The notes under the pieces were generated by a model. The model worked only from the letters and a program-made list of their open reading frames with translations. It had not been told where the DNA came from and did not search any database. Shown one piece after another: positions 19,147 through 28,349 of a stretch of DNA of 38,803 nucleotides. The number at the start of each line of letters is the position of its first letter. Within the stretch, counting starts at the first letter, position 1. Made by a program: the position numbers and the translations under genes. The DNA comes from Pseudomonadota bacterium. Lineage in GTDB: Bacteria > Pseudomonadota > Gammaproteobacteria > Competibacterales > Competibacteraceae. Location: contig JAUPTV010000035.1 of the NCBI GenBank assembly GCA_030917925.1, forward strand, positions 1 to 38,803, given 5' to 3'.

Positions 19147-19441
19147 AGACCCTCCAGGCTTTCCGAGCCGGGTTTTCCTGACAGATTAGCAGGATTTATC
19201 GGGCGAAAGAACGTCTGTGCATAATATGTCGATTCGATGGATGCACTGATCAGCAGGCGCTGTGGTATCGTCAGGACAAGTGTTGTGATATCGTTATTGA
19301 TTACCATCAAAATTATTTTGAAGGAGTCCTTCACTAATCCTGCACCGATCATTCGGATCGTCGACCCTGGCGCGGGTGGGAAGCCATCTTGAACTTAAAC
19401 GGGCGCGTGACCGGTTGGCGTGCCGCGAGGAATCTTGGCAT

Positions 19442-19472
19442 AAAAAAACCCCGGCTTAACCGGGGCTTTTAT
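19442..19472 (-). terminator. Rho-independent terminator
   Basis: Reverse strand AAAAGCCCCGGTTAAGCCGGGGTTTTTTT downstream of the 19503-19697 gene. Confidence 0.8.
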
Positions 19473-19502
19473 GAATTTGGAACAGCTAGGGAAATCAGGT
19501 AT

Positions 19503-19697
19503 TCAGGAAAGTGATAAACGCGAAGCGATGTCGTCTTCAAGGTGATGCCAGGTCGCCGGGAACAGCGCTGAAAATGCGGCACCGACCGGCAGCAGGAACA
19601 CCAGCGCACCGACCAGGGCAACCAGCCAGAAGCCCATAAACGGTGATAACGCCAGAACAAGAATAGCGAATACAGCGACTTTAAGCAGTTCTTTCAT
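19503..19697 (-). CDS. Small hydrophobic membrane protein
   Basis: MKELLKVAVFAILVLALSPFMGFWLVALVGALVFLLPVGAAFSALFPATWHHLEDDIASRLSLS; followed by a strong terminator. Confidence 0.55.
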   Translation of the reverse strand: MKELLKVAVFAILVLALSPFMGFWLVALVGALVFLLPVGAAFSALFPATWHHLEDDIASRLSLS

Positions 19698-20056
19698 AGT
19701 TAATACGCGGCAAAACTCTCGTCTTCTACGGCGTAGAGTGGTCGCGTCCTCCATCGTCAGATGTTGAAAACTCCGAGACACGCAATGTTGTGATCTATAT
19801 AGGATGCCTGTCACCCGGAACCGGTCGTGGGAGGCCAGAACGTTTGGTGGCATCGCCGGTCAGGCGCTGTTCTATGGCTATCTCACAGGCGAAAAGTCTA
19901 ACAAAGAAAATGTTGCAATGCAAAAAAAATTGCGTTTTTCCGTGATTTGATAAGCGGACGTCGGATTGAACCGCCAGGACTCCAGGAACACCAAGCTTCA
20001 AAGAGATGAGGAACGGTTTACGCCGGGCGATTACGGCAACGACGGTGAGGAGTATT

Positions 20057-20539
20057 TCAGCGGCGAGTCAGAGGAAAACCCAGTGCAGTCAGTTCCGCCG
20101 CCACCCTTTCAACCGCTTGGTCAACAACAGCCGCTACTTCCGGCGACAGTTCCGCGCCCAGATCCAGATCCACGGGAACGACGCCAATCAGTGTAATGGC
20201 AGCAGGCGCTTCTTCCATCAGGATTAACGTCGCCAGCACTTCAGACAGCCCCAGTTGATGGGGCGAATAGCGGGTTTGAAACAGGGCCGGCACTTCGGCG
20301 TCGGTCAGGGTGACGACCGAGCCGGGCGGTGCGCCGGTTTGCACCGCGTCGCAAATCAATAAATGGTCACAACCGGCCAGGGTATCCAGCAAATCCATAC
20401 CGACCGTTCCACCATCCACGACCTCCACTCCGGCAGGCAACGCATACTGTTCGGCCAGCGCCTCAACCACCCGCACCCCGACGCCTTCGTCACGGAGCAG
20501 GATATTGCCGAGGCCCAACACAATGATTCTTCTAGCCAT
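20057..20539 (-). CDS. hybD: [NiFe] hydrogenase maturation protease (HybD/HyaD type)
   Basis: MARRIIVLGLGNILLRDEGVGVRVVEALAEQYALPAGVEVVDGGTVGMDLLDTLAGCDHLLICDAVQTGAPPGSVVTL...SPHQLGLSEVLATL, typical HyaD/HybD motifs. Confidence 0.93.
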   Translation of the reverse strand: MARRIIVLGLGNILLRDEGVGVRVVEALAEQYALPAGVEVVDGGTVGMDLLDTLAGCDHLLICDAVQTGAPPGSVVTLTDAEVPALFQTRYSPHQLGLSEVLATLILMEEAPAAITLIGVVPVDLDLGAELSPEVAAVVDQAVERVAAELTALGFPLTRR

Positions 20540-20667
20540 GCTTTTTTCCTTGGCGTCTTGGCGGTTCCCCAAAGCCCCTTCTAAGTTTTGGTTCTTCGAG
20601 GATTCTTGTAAAGCAGCCAAGGCCGGTTGAAATGTCAATACAGCGAAGGGTTGAGCAGCAGCACGCC

Positions 20668-21006
20668 TTATAGCGCGAGAACCAGACGCAGACCTTCATC
20701 AACGCGCTGTATGACCGTACCCGGAAGCGACTTTACCTTCTCGGTGAGAAGACTCTTGTCGATAGTGATTATCTGAGAAGCGTTGACGACGGATGGCTTT
20801 GGCAAGCCCGATTCCGATTTAGACAAGCGCACATTGCCCGGTGCCTCTCCAAGCGCAAGGTTCGTGGTGATGACAGCCACCACGACGGTTGCAATGAGGC
20901 TTTCATTGAAAGGCTTGGATTGGATGACCAAGACCGGACGCCTGTAGCCCGGACCGGACCCTACCGGATCAGGAAGGGATGCCCACCAGACTTCACCACG
21001 CATCAT
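20668..21006 (-). CDS. mazF: MazF/PemK-family mRNA interferase toxin
   Basis: MMRGEVWWASLPDPVGSGPGYRRPVLVIQSKPFNESLIATVVVAVITTN...VVNASQIITIDKSLL. Confidence 0.9.
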   Translation of the reverse strand: MMRGEVWWASLPDPVGSGPGYRRPVLVIQSKPFNESLIATVVVAVITTNLALGEAPGNVRLSKSESGLPKPSVVNASQIITIDKSLLTEKVKSLPGTVIQRVDEGLRLVLAL

Positions 21007-21229
21007 CGCCCAGCACCTCCAACTGAGCCTTGTTAAGGGCGGGGTCCAAACCTTCCTGAGCCGCCCCGTACACGGTGTTCAGGCGCTGGGTGATAGCCAC
21101 CTCATGGCGTTTCTCCATGTACTCCGCCAAAGCCTGGGCATAGAGCTGGCTACGCGAGACATGGAGTTGCTCGGCCATCTGTTCGGCGGCCGAGAACAAG
21201 GGGTCAGGGAGTGAGATGGCTACTTTCAT
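20993..21229 (-). CDS. Ribbon-helix-helix antitoxin partner of MazF
   Basis: MKVAISLPDPLFSAAEQMAEQLHVSRSQLYAQALAEYMEKRH is RHH-like; overlaps the toxin start. Internal start at 21229 preferred. Confidence 0.8.
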   Translation of the reverse strand: MKVAISLPDPLFSAAEQMAEQLHVSRSQLYAQALAEYMEKRHEVAITQRLNTVYGAAQEGLDPALNKAQLEVLGDDAW

Positions 21230-21353
21230 AGGCCCACATAGTATAACCACGGTATTACCAAAGCAACCCGCCATGCTGCCATCGAGCCGACCGGGACTTT
21301 CCCGGCGTTGCGCGGCTGTATGCGCAAGGTCTGGTGGATCGCAAGGTTGGGCA

Positions 21354-22325
21354 TCACTCAGCTAATTCGTCACAGAAATGACGAGCAATAAGAAACAGCC
21401 AAGGGAGCTGGCTCCGCTGTAGTAACGACACGTTGAAGTCACAGCCTACCGACGCAGTAGAAACAATGTCATGTAGATCGGCTATGACATATTGATGCAT
21501 GGCGGGATCAGGGTTTCCCGGCGTAATACACGCACGGATGAGAGCGGAAAAAACCTCGATAAAGCAGTTCGGGCCTCCCAAATGCTCCCACCAATCAAGC
21601 CCTATGCGAACCGTTACGTCAACGGAAATCCCCCGTTCCTGAAACGCGCAATTCCATCTGTCAGCAGGATCAACAGTGAGGGCATCCTCGCGCTTCTCTC
21701 GAATATTCCGAAGGATATGCCAGTCCTTCTTGTTGGATGTCTTGGGCGTTCCGTAGAGAACGCCATACGTGAAGTCAAGTCGAGTGCGGTTTGCTTCTTG
21801 GGACCATGCGCGGTAATGATTGAGAATTGCGTCGGCAAAATTCTCGCTCATTTCGTCGTTCAAGCAGCATGGCCCGCTCTTCAATGTCGCCAATCTCAGA
21901 AGACGCGGCTCAGTCTTTCGTCCGTCGAGAGCGGAATTGCTCGTATGCATTTCGCTTGCGACACACTCCCAACCATACATAGGGAGCGCGACTTCCTCCA
22001 CCATGCGGCCGGCTGACGTTTCCATCGAAGAAAACTGCTTTGCGGGAAGAATGTCGTTCTCGATTTCGCTGATACGTGCGTAGCTTCTATTCCGTGCATG
22101 AATCAGCAATACATAAGGGCTGGTGTTGAATTTCTGAAACTGGGCATCGCCTTCCGGCAAGGACGTGATGTGCGAATCAATCTTCCGCCGAAACTGGTTT
22201 TCCATCGTAAGCACACGCTGACGGCTCTCATCTGAGCTATCGACTGAGGCAAGCTGTAGCAGTAGGTTAGCCTTGGAAAGACGCCGTCGGGCGGGACGAG
22301 GAAGGCCGTTGTGTCGCCGTGCCAT
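21354..22325 (-). CDS. Putative type II restriction endonuclease
   Basis: Starts 1 nt after the methyltransferase stop; SSMETSAGRMVEEVALPMYGW...NSALDGRK...LLRLATLKSGP is compatible with a PD-(D/E)XK-like core but I cannot confirm family. Confidence 0.6.
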   Translation of the reverse strand: MARRHNGLPRPARRRLSKANLLLQLASVDSSDESRQRVLTMENQFRRKIDSHITSLPEGDAQFQKFNTSPYVLLIHARNRSYARISEIENDILPAKQFSSMETSAGRMVEEVALPMYGWECVASEMHTSNSALDGRKTEPRLLRLATLKSGPCCLNDEMSENFADAILNHYRAWSQEANRTRLDFTYGVLYGTPKTSNKKDWHILRNIREKREDALTVDPADRWNCAFQERGISVDVTVRIGLDWWEHLGGPNCFIEVFSALIRACITPGNPDPAMHQYVIADLHDIVSTASVGCDFNVSLLQRSQLPWLFLIARHFCDELAE

Positions 22326-22326
22326 G

Positions 22327-23694
22327 TTATCGAAGCCCCTTAACTTTTCTTACCGTCTTGGGCGCTGCATAGGCGGCACCGCCATTTATCTCGTCATTAT
22401 CCCAAACAACCGCTTTACCATCTTTGAACCATTGCCGAGTACGAACGTGAGACTGAAGGTAGATGATCCGAGGCTCTGTCGGACGCGGATGCTTACGGCT
22501 GATGTCAATTTGGTGGGCACGGCGAAGATGGTCAGCGATTACACCACCAGCAACCATACCCAGACGAGTTGGAACTGCATTGCCCACTTGGGTGTACTGT
22601 TCGGCGACCGTGCCACAGAATTCCCATTCGTCCGGGAATTCTTGAATTCTGGTGTATTCACGGATCGATAGTGCTCGCGTCTCGACAGGGTGACAAAGCG
22701 CAGTACTGGCGTGGTTGGGCATTGTTACTAGCGTTGGGCAGGGAAGATCAAACGTTAATCGTCTCCACCAGCCAGAGCGACCGCCTTTTGCATGCCACGC
22801 TTTTCCCATGGATTCCCGTTGCAAGTCCTCGGGCAAACTTCTCCAGTTGGAGCCCGGTGGAACAAGGTCGAGGTACTTCTTCTTTCTAGGACTGAAATCG
22901 AGCACGGTTGGGTTGTCGTCCTTTAGGGTTCCGATCACGTCCCCAATAGTCTTCCACGGCAACAACCTCGCCTGTTCAAACAAGCCACGTTGAATTTCGT
23001 CTGATAGGGCTGGGTCTTCTGGGCCGTGCGTCGGAGGTGGAAAGTCAACCTGAAGCCCAAGCCGATTGCCGATGAACAAGGCTCGCTCACGAATCTGCGG
23101 AGCCCCGTAGTTGACGGCGTTAACTTCGTAGATATCTAGGTAGTAACCCACACCGGAGAGGTTGGCTAGGTCTCTTGCGAACAACCGGGCGACGGAACCA
23201 GGCTGCTCATCCTCACCTAACGGCGGGCCACCTTTTTCCGGTCGATCTGCTATGGGGCGGTGTTTCAACGCCGCCGAAAGCAGTCCCCGGACGTTCTCCA
23301 TCAAGAAAAACTTGGGCTGGATGTGCTCAACAAAGCGCAGGAAATCCCATAGAAGGGTTCCACGAGGGTCTTGTGTGGTGCCACGCTTTCCCGCCGTACT
23401 AAACGACTGGCAGGGGGGGCCGCCGACAATCACGTCGATGTCTTCGGGCTGCAAACCGACGGCGTCAAGCACATCCTGTGGTGAAAGCTGAGAGATATCT
23501 GCTTCTATGACTGTAAGGTGCTCTGGAAGCCGCCCTTTGCGCTGGTTAAGCCTTATCGTGTGGCAGAAGGTTGGCACCTTCTCGACACAGGCCACGATCT
23601 CAAAATACCCTGTCGATTCGATGCCCAAGTCGAGGCCCATCCCGCCTGAGAATAGCGATAGAACCTTAAATTTTCGTGTGTTGCTTGTCGTCAA
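22327..23694 (-). CDS. DNA (cytosine-5-)-methyltransferase
   Basis: VLSLFSGGMGLDLGIE (motif I), VIVGGPPCQSFSTAGKRG (motif IV), FLMENVRGLLS (motif VI), QVGNAVPTRLG (motif X). Confidence 0.95.
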   Translation of the reverse strand: MTTSNTRKFKVLSLFSGGMGLDLGIESTGYFEIVACVEKVPTFCHTIRLNQRKGRLPEHLTVIEADISQLSPQDVLDAVGLQPEDIDVIVGGPPCQSFSTAGKRGTTQDPRGTLLWDFLRFVEHIQPKFFLMENVRGLLSAALKHRPIADRPEKGGPPLGEDEQPGSVARLFARDLANLSGVGYYLDIYEVNAVNYGAPQIRERALFIGNRLGLQVDFPPPTHGPEDPALSDEIQRGLFEQARLLPWKTIGDVIGTLKDDNPTVLDFSPRKKKYLDLVPPGSNWRSLPEDLQRESMGKAWHAKGGRSGWWRRLTFDLPCPTLVTMPNHASTALCHPVETRALSIREYTRIQEFPDEWEFCGTVAEQYTQVGNAVPTRLGMVAGGVIADHLRRAHQIDISRKHPRPTEPRIIYLQSHVRTRQWFKDGKAVVWDNDEINGGAAYAAPKTVRKVKGLR

Positions 23695-23775
23695 GACATT
23701 AGTCTCATTACGGTGATGTTAAATTGCCGCATACGGCTCTGTGGTGATGCCCAACGACCTGCTTCACCTGCCCCG

Positions 23776-23952
23776 CTAGGCCGCGCTAGGAATACGCTTT
23801 ATCGGTCTAGGATTTAAAGAAACAACACGTCGTCCAGCCAGCCCTTGTTTTTTCCTCATGTCTTGACAAATTGCATGAAGGTCGTAATTGAATTTTTTAG
23901 CATATTCATCACGATTTTTACGGATTTCTTCTACAATCGAATCTTTCCACAT
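23776..23952 (-). CDS. Small antitoxin-like protein paired with PIN toxin (58 aa, below ORF-track cutoff)
   Basis: MWKDSIVEEIRKNRDEYAKKFNYDLHAICQDMRKKQGLAGRRVVSLNPRPIKRIPSAA*; TGATG overlap with the PIN gene stop; resembles the short MWKDPIVEEVR..RDEYAA.FNYDL proteins commonly found next to PIN genes. Confidence 0.75.
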   Translation of the reverse strand: MWKDSIVEEIRKNRDEYAKKFNYDLHAICQDMRKKQGLAGRRVVSLNPRPIKRIPSAA

Positions 23953-24425
23953 CACTCATACCTCGTCAGCTCTTGTGGTGTACAAATTGTTGGAGGTTCA
24001 TAACCAAACTCTCGACAAATAGCCTCCAGTTTGGGACGTAAAATAGCATTTGCAATATGGGTACAATTCCAAGTGAGAAGGTAATCCATACCGCTCAATG
24101 CCGCCACAGCAATATGCAAAGCATCAATTCTAGCTTTTTCAGGAAGAGGGACTTTTTGAATGAGAATCTCAGCAAAATTTTCAACTTCTTCTGTTATGTT
24201 AAGTTCTGGAATACCATCCAGTTGCTCAAGTCGTTTTTGTGCGGCTGTGGGATTTCCTGCTCCAGCTTCTTGGATGACCAAAGCAGAAATGTACAAATCA
24301 AACTGCTCTCGGCTATCCCACCATTCTTTAGTTATTTCCTGATTGGCTGCCACAATCAAATCACGGCTGTGCCAAGCAGTTAGATAACTAGGGATGCTAG
24401 TTTCAATATAAACTTTTTGTTTCAT
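23952..24425 (-). CDS. PIN-domain protein (toxin-like nuclease)
   Basis: MKQKVYIETSIPSYLTA...KARIDALHIAVAALSGMDYLLTWNCTHIANA: acidic PIN motifs and terminal TWNxxHIANA. Confidence 0.85.
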   Translation of the reverse strand: MKQKVYIETSIPSYLTAWHSRDLIVAANQEITKEWWDSREQFDLYISALVIQEAGAGNPTAAQKRLEQLDGIPELNITEEVENFAEILIQKVPLPEKARIDALHIAVAALSGMDYLLTWNCTHIANAILRPKLEAICREFGYEPPTICTPQELTRYE

Positions 24426-24602
24426 ACAAATAGCTACCTAATCATGGAATAAGTAATATCTCTAATGTTGGGCTACCGCACATCTCGATGAGCGTTCAAA
24501 TGCTACAACTGGCTATGGCGCGGTCTCCGGTGCAGCAGCCAGTTAGGCTACGGTTGATTGAAGTTGGTTGCTAAAAAGACACCAACCCAACCTACACAGC
24601 TA

Positions 24603-24745
24603 AGAGGCTGTCTAAAAACTAACCCATTGATCTATATGACAGTAGATCCGGCCTTCAGCCGATTTTTGGTCGGTCAAGCCGGCTATAAGCCGGTGCCACA
24701 GAAAATTTTTCTTAAAAATCAATGAAGAGTTTTTCGACAGCCTCT
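24603..24745. repeat. MITE-like element with about 28-bp terminal inverted repeats
   Basis: AGAGGCTGTCTAAAAACTAACCCATTGAT at left versus (reverse complement of right end) AGAGGCTGTCGAAAAACTCTTCATTGAT; no coding capacity. Confidence 0.7.
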
Positions 24746-24757
24746 AAGATTTTTGCC

Positions 24758-25156
24758 TTACGTTAGGCTACCGAGCTTCCAAAACTTTCGTTTAACTCCG
24801 AAAGCCCCCCTCTCAAGTACCCTGATTCCAATTCGTGTACAGAAACGCATGTAAGAAGCATTTAATTCATCGTCTGATTCAGGCTTTGAATTTAGGATGC
24901 CACTAATAGCAACATTTGTTTCTCGTCCATCCTTTTTGTCATTGGCTAAGTGAGCTAAACAGTTGTTCGATATATATCCAACGAATCGACTTGGTGCAAA
25001 GTAATGTTGTTTATTATGTGAGTACGCTACAAAGCAGACCCCCTTCTTTATCAAATCATGGTGAAACTGCCGATCTGTCTCTGTTTCAGAATCTATATAG
25101 CTTTCCAACGTAATTAAATTAGCTTTCAATTCTTCAAGACATGTAATTAGTTTCAC
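24758..25156 (-). CDS. Hypothetical protein (possibly an HNH/R-M-associated N-terminal domain)
   Basis: 132-aa ORF, GTG start: MKLITCLEELKANLITLESYIDSETETDRQFHHDLIKKGVCFVAYSHNKQHYFAPSRFVGYISNNCLAHLANDKKDGRETNVAISGIL... Confidence 0.5.
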   Translation of the reverse strand: MKLITCLEELKANLITLESYIDSETETDRQFHHDLIKKGVCFVAYSHNKQHYFAPSRFVGYISNNCLAHLANDKKDGRETNVAISGILNSKPESDDELNASYMRFCTRIGIRVLERGAFGVKRKFWKLGSLT

Positions 25157-25189
25157 ATCGGTTCTCTTTTGGAATGCCTAACGAATAGT

Positions 25190-25214
25190 AGACCCCTAAA
25201 CGGGGTCTTTTTTC
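25190..25214 (+). terminator. Rho-independent terminator on plus strand
   Basis: AGACCCC-TAAAC-GGGGTCTTTTTTC. Confidence 0.65.
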
Positions 25215-25422
25215 ACACCAGACAGGTGTATAATCAAGAAATCGTAGCTACTTGATACAAGGTTGTCAATAATTTCCGAAAAAAATGACCCCCTATCTTA
25301 GAATACTTATATCCCTCATATATCAGTGACATCCCCGCCGCTGAAGCCGTTTAATCCAGCCGGAAGGCAGCCCAACAATACACTTGTCGGGCGCGTCCGA
25401 GACAAACAGCGCCTACTGGAAA

Positions 25423-27132
25423 TCAGCCCAACGCCCTCACTTGGACAATCGGCCTCTTCCGACTATCGACCAAGTGAATAGCGCAGGCCAGGCAGGGATC
25501 AAAGGAATGCACAGTGCGCAATACTTCCAGCGGTAACTCGGGATCGGCTACCGGATTGTCCATTAACGACGCTTCATACGGTCCCAATGCATCGGCATCA
25601 TCACGCGGACCAGCATTCCAGGTGCTCGGCACCACCGCCTGATAATTTTTGATCTTGCCGTTCTCAATCACTGTCCAGTGCGATAACACCCCACGCGGCG
25701 CTTCGTGATAGCCAAACCCGCGAATCTCGCCTTTGGGGAATACCGGCCGGTTGAAGGTCGCAAAATCCCCCTTGGCGATGTTATCGATCAGCAGTTGCCA
25801 CTGGTTCTGCAACGATTCCAGCAGCACCGCGCAGCGCACCGCCCGCGCCGCAATCCGGCCTATCGTGGAATGCAGCGCCTCTACCGGAATTTGCGTTCCC
25901 GCCACCGTACTGGCAAGACTCAACAGCCGGTTGAGATGCCGCTTTGTGGGTTCATGGCCAGCGGCGACCATCGCCAACACATTCGCCAGCGGCCCGACCT
26001 GCACCCGCTGATCGTAGAAGGTCGGCGCTTTCACCCAGGAATATTTGCCCTGATCCTGGAACGCGGTGTGATGCGGATTCGTCTGCCCATCGTAGGGATG
26101 CAACGCCTTATCGCCGCCCTGGTACTGATACCAGGCGTGTTTGACGCTCTCCTTGACGCCATCGCGGAAGTAGTCGTCCTGATAGCTGGTCACTGGCTTG
26201 AACTGCGCTACATCGCCCTTGGGGATGTAGCCGCCGGGCAGTTCAAACTGCGTCCCTTTGGTATCCAGCGGCAAATCCGGCACTGACAGATAATCAGTCA
26301 CGCCTGCGCCGTACTGGGTCCAGTCGGCGTATAGCGCCCCAATCGCCGCGACATCCGGCAGCATCGCCTGATTGACAAATTCCCCGAGCTTGTCAATCTC
26401 AACCTTGATCGCAAACAACCGCTCCAGCGTCAGGGTCGATTGACTGTCCGGGTTAATCGGATTCGCCACGCCACCGACCGCCAGATTCTGAATATGCGGA
26501 GTCTTGGAGCCGAGAATCGCCACAATCCGGTTGGCAATGCGCTGATATTCCAGCGCCTGCATGTAGTGCGTCGCCGCCAGCAAATTCACGTCCGGCGGCA
26601 ACTTCATCGCCGGATGCCCCCAGTAACCGCTGGCGAATACGCCCAACTGTCCGGTGCCCACAAACGCCTTGAGCTTCTCCTGCACCTGGCGAATCTCGGG
26701 CGGGCTGTTGCGCCGGTAGTCGGACAGGCTCGCGCCCAGCTTCGCCGCGCCTTCGGGACTGCCGGACAGGGCGGACACGATGTCCACCCAGTCCAGCGCC
26801 GCCAACTGGTAAAAATGCACGATGTGATCGTGAATCCCGTGGGCGGTGATGATCATATTGCGGATGTACTGGGCGTTCAGCGGCACTTCCAGATTCAGCG
26901 CATTTTCCACGGTTCGCACCGACACAATGGCGTGAACCGTGGTGCAGACCCCGCAAATCCGCTGCGTGAACAGCCAGGCGTCGCGGGGGTCGCGGCCTTG
27001 CAAAATGGTCTCAATGCCGCGCCACATCTGCCCGGACGACCAGGCATTGGCGACTTTGCCATTTTCCACCTCGCAATCAATGCGCAGATGACCCTCGATG
27101 CGGGTAATGGGATCGATGGTAATACGGGTCAC
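25423..27132 (-). CDS. hybC: [NiFe] hydrogenase large subunit (Hyb type)
   Basis: TRITIDPITRIEGHLRID, FTQRICGVCTTVHA (L1), C-terminal DPCLACAIHLVDSRKRPIVQVRALG (L2 plus cleavable tail). GTG start at 27132 overlaps hybB stop (GTGA); the track start at 27219 is probably too long. Confidence 0.95.
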   Translation of the reverse strand: MTRITIDPITRIEGHLRIDCEVENGKVANAWSSGQMWRGIETILQGRDPRDAWLFTQRICGVCTTVHAIVSVRTVENALNLEVPLNAQYIRNMIITAHGIHDHIVHFYQLAALDWVDIVSALSGSPEGAAKLGASLSDYRRNSPPEIRQVQEKLKAFVGTGQLGVFASGYWGHPAMKLPPDVNLLAATHYMQALEYQRIANRIVAILGSKTPHIQNLAVGGVANPINPDSQSTLTLERLFAIKVEIDKLGEFVNQAMLPDVAAIGALYADWTQYGAGVTDYLSVPDLPLDTKGTQFELPGGYIPKGDVAQFKPVTSYQDDYFRDGVKESVKHAWYQYQGGDKALHPYDGQTNPHHTAFQDQGKYSWVKAPTFYDQRVQVGPLANVLAMVAAGHEPTKRHLNRLLSLASTVAGTQIPVEALHSTIGRIAARAVRCAVLLESLQNQWQLLIDNIAKGDFATFNRPVFPKGEIRGFGYHEAPRGVLSHWTVIENGKIKNYQAVVPSTWNAGPRDDADALGPYEASLMDNPVADPELPLEVLRTVHSFDPCLACAIHLVDSRKRPIVQVRALG

Positions 27133-28349
27133 GATGGCCTCCCGGCAACTTCGGCAATGCGGCCGGGCAACACCGGCAGCGTTTTGATGAAAATGAGATA
27201 GAGCATGATTTCCAGACACACGACGCCGACGGTAATCAGCAATTCCGGCGCAGAGGGAAAGTAGGTCCAGCCATTGCCCGGATTGATGGCCAGCAAATAG
27301 CCGTTCATCCGGTACAGCGAACCGGCGGCCAGCAGGCTAATCGTCGCCAGGAACCGCAGGCGGCTATTCGCGCAACGCCGCTTCGACGCGAAAACCAGAA
27401 TCGGCGCAGCGAACAGCGTGGTTTCAATCAGGAACAGAATGCTGTAGCGGTCAAAGGCGAAAGCCAGCCCCAGTTGTCCCCGCGCCAGCAGATCACCGAT
27501 CCGCACCACCAGAAACAGTGTCAGCAGTCCCGCGCCCACCCGCGACAACCGGATGAGCAGCGCCGCTTCGGACGGCAATTTGAACGCCCGTTGCACCAGC
27601 GTCGATTCCAGCATCACCACCCCGTAACCCATGGCCAGCGCCGAAATCAGGAACAGTAGCGGCAGCCAGGTCGTATACCAGAGCGGCGAGAGTTTGGATC
27701 CCATGATCAGCAGCACCGAACCCAGCGAGGATTGATGCATGGTCGGCAGCAGCACGCCGAGGGCGATGAAGACGTACATGTAGCGGCGCAGGAAAATCTG
27801 CATTTTGTGCAGGTTGAACCGCTTTTTGAACGCGGGCGGCATCCGTTCCAGAAACGCCGGCCAGAATTCAATCCACAACACGGTGACGTAGGCCATGACG
27901 CACAGCGCCACCTCGAAAATCACCGAGTTGATCTGCGCATACCAGGGCAGCAGCAGGTTAAAGGCGTTCCAGTACCGGCCCAGGTCGATCATCACCGCCA
28001 GACCGGCCAAGGTGTAGCCGAACACGCCGCCGAGCAGGGCGGGACGAATCAACGGGTGGTAGACGTTGCGATTGAGGATGTAGACCAGCAGCGCCATGGC
28101 GAAGCCGCCACAGCCGAACGCGGTACCGATCACCACATCCAGCACCACCCAGGTGCCGATGGGGAAGCCGTTGCTCATGTGCGACACGTCGCCCATGCCG
28201 AACAGAAACCGGCGCAGGATGAAATAGCCACCGATCAGTACGAACAAACCGAGGATCATGAACGGTTTGGTAACGATGGCACCGCCGAGCGGTTGATGAT
28301 TTTCCAGGGCGGGATCAGGGGATTCGGCAGTGAAGTTTGAGACGTTCAT
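27129..28349 (-). CDS. hybB: Hydrogenase integral membrane subunit, NrfD/HybB family
   Basis: Polytopic membrane protein (about 10 TM) in hyb gene order; GAAxxxFGCGGFAMALLVYILN region and neighbours. Confidence 0.9.
   Translation of the reverse strand: MNVSNFTAESPDPALENHQPLGGAIVTKPFMILGLFVLIGGYFILRRFLFGMGDVSHMSNGFPIGTWVVLDVVIGTAFGCGGFAMALLVYILNRNVYHPLIRPALLGGVFGYTLAGLAVMIDLGRYWNAFNLLLPWYAQINSVIFEVALCVMAYVTVLWIEFWPAFLERMPPAFKKRFNLHKMQIFLRRYMYVFIALGVLLPTMHQSSLGSVLLIMGSKLSPLWYTTWLPLLFLISALAMGYGVVMLESTLVQRAFKLPSEAALLIRLSRVGAGLLTLFLVVRIGDLLARGQLGLAFAFDRYSILFLIETTLFAAPILVFASKRRCANSRLRFLATISLLAAGSLYRMNGYLLAINPGNGWTYFPSAPELLITVGVVCLEIMLYLIFIKTLPVLPGRIAEVAGRPS

Noticed and set aside
19147-19440. Minus ORF 19095-19352 and region upstream of the receiver gene
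   Set aside because: Overlaps the receiver-gene start; no support as coding; more likely a promoter region.
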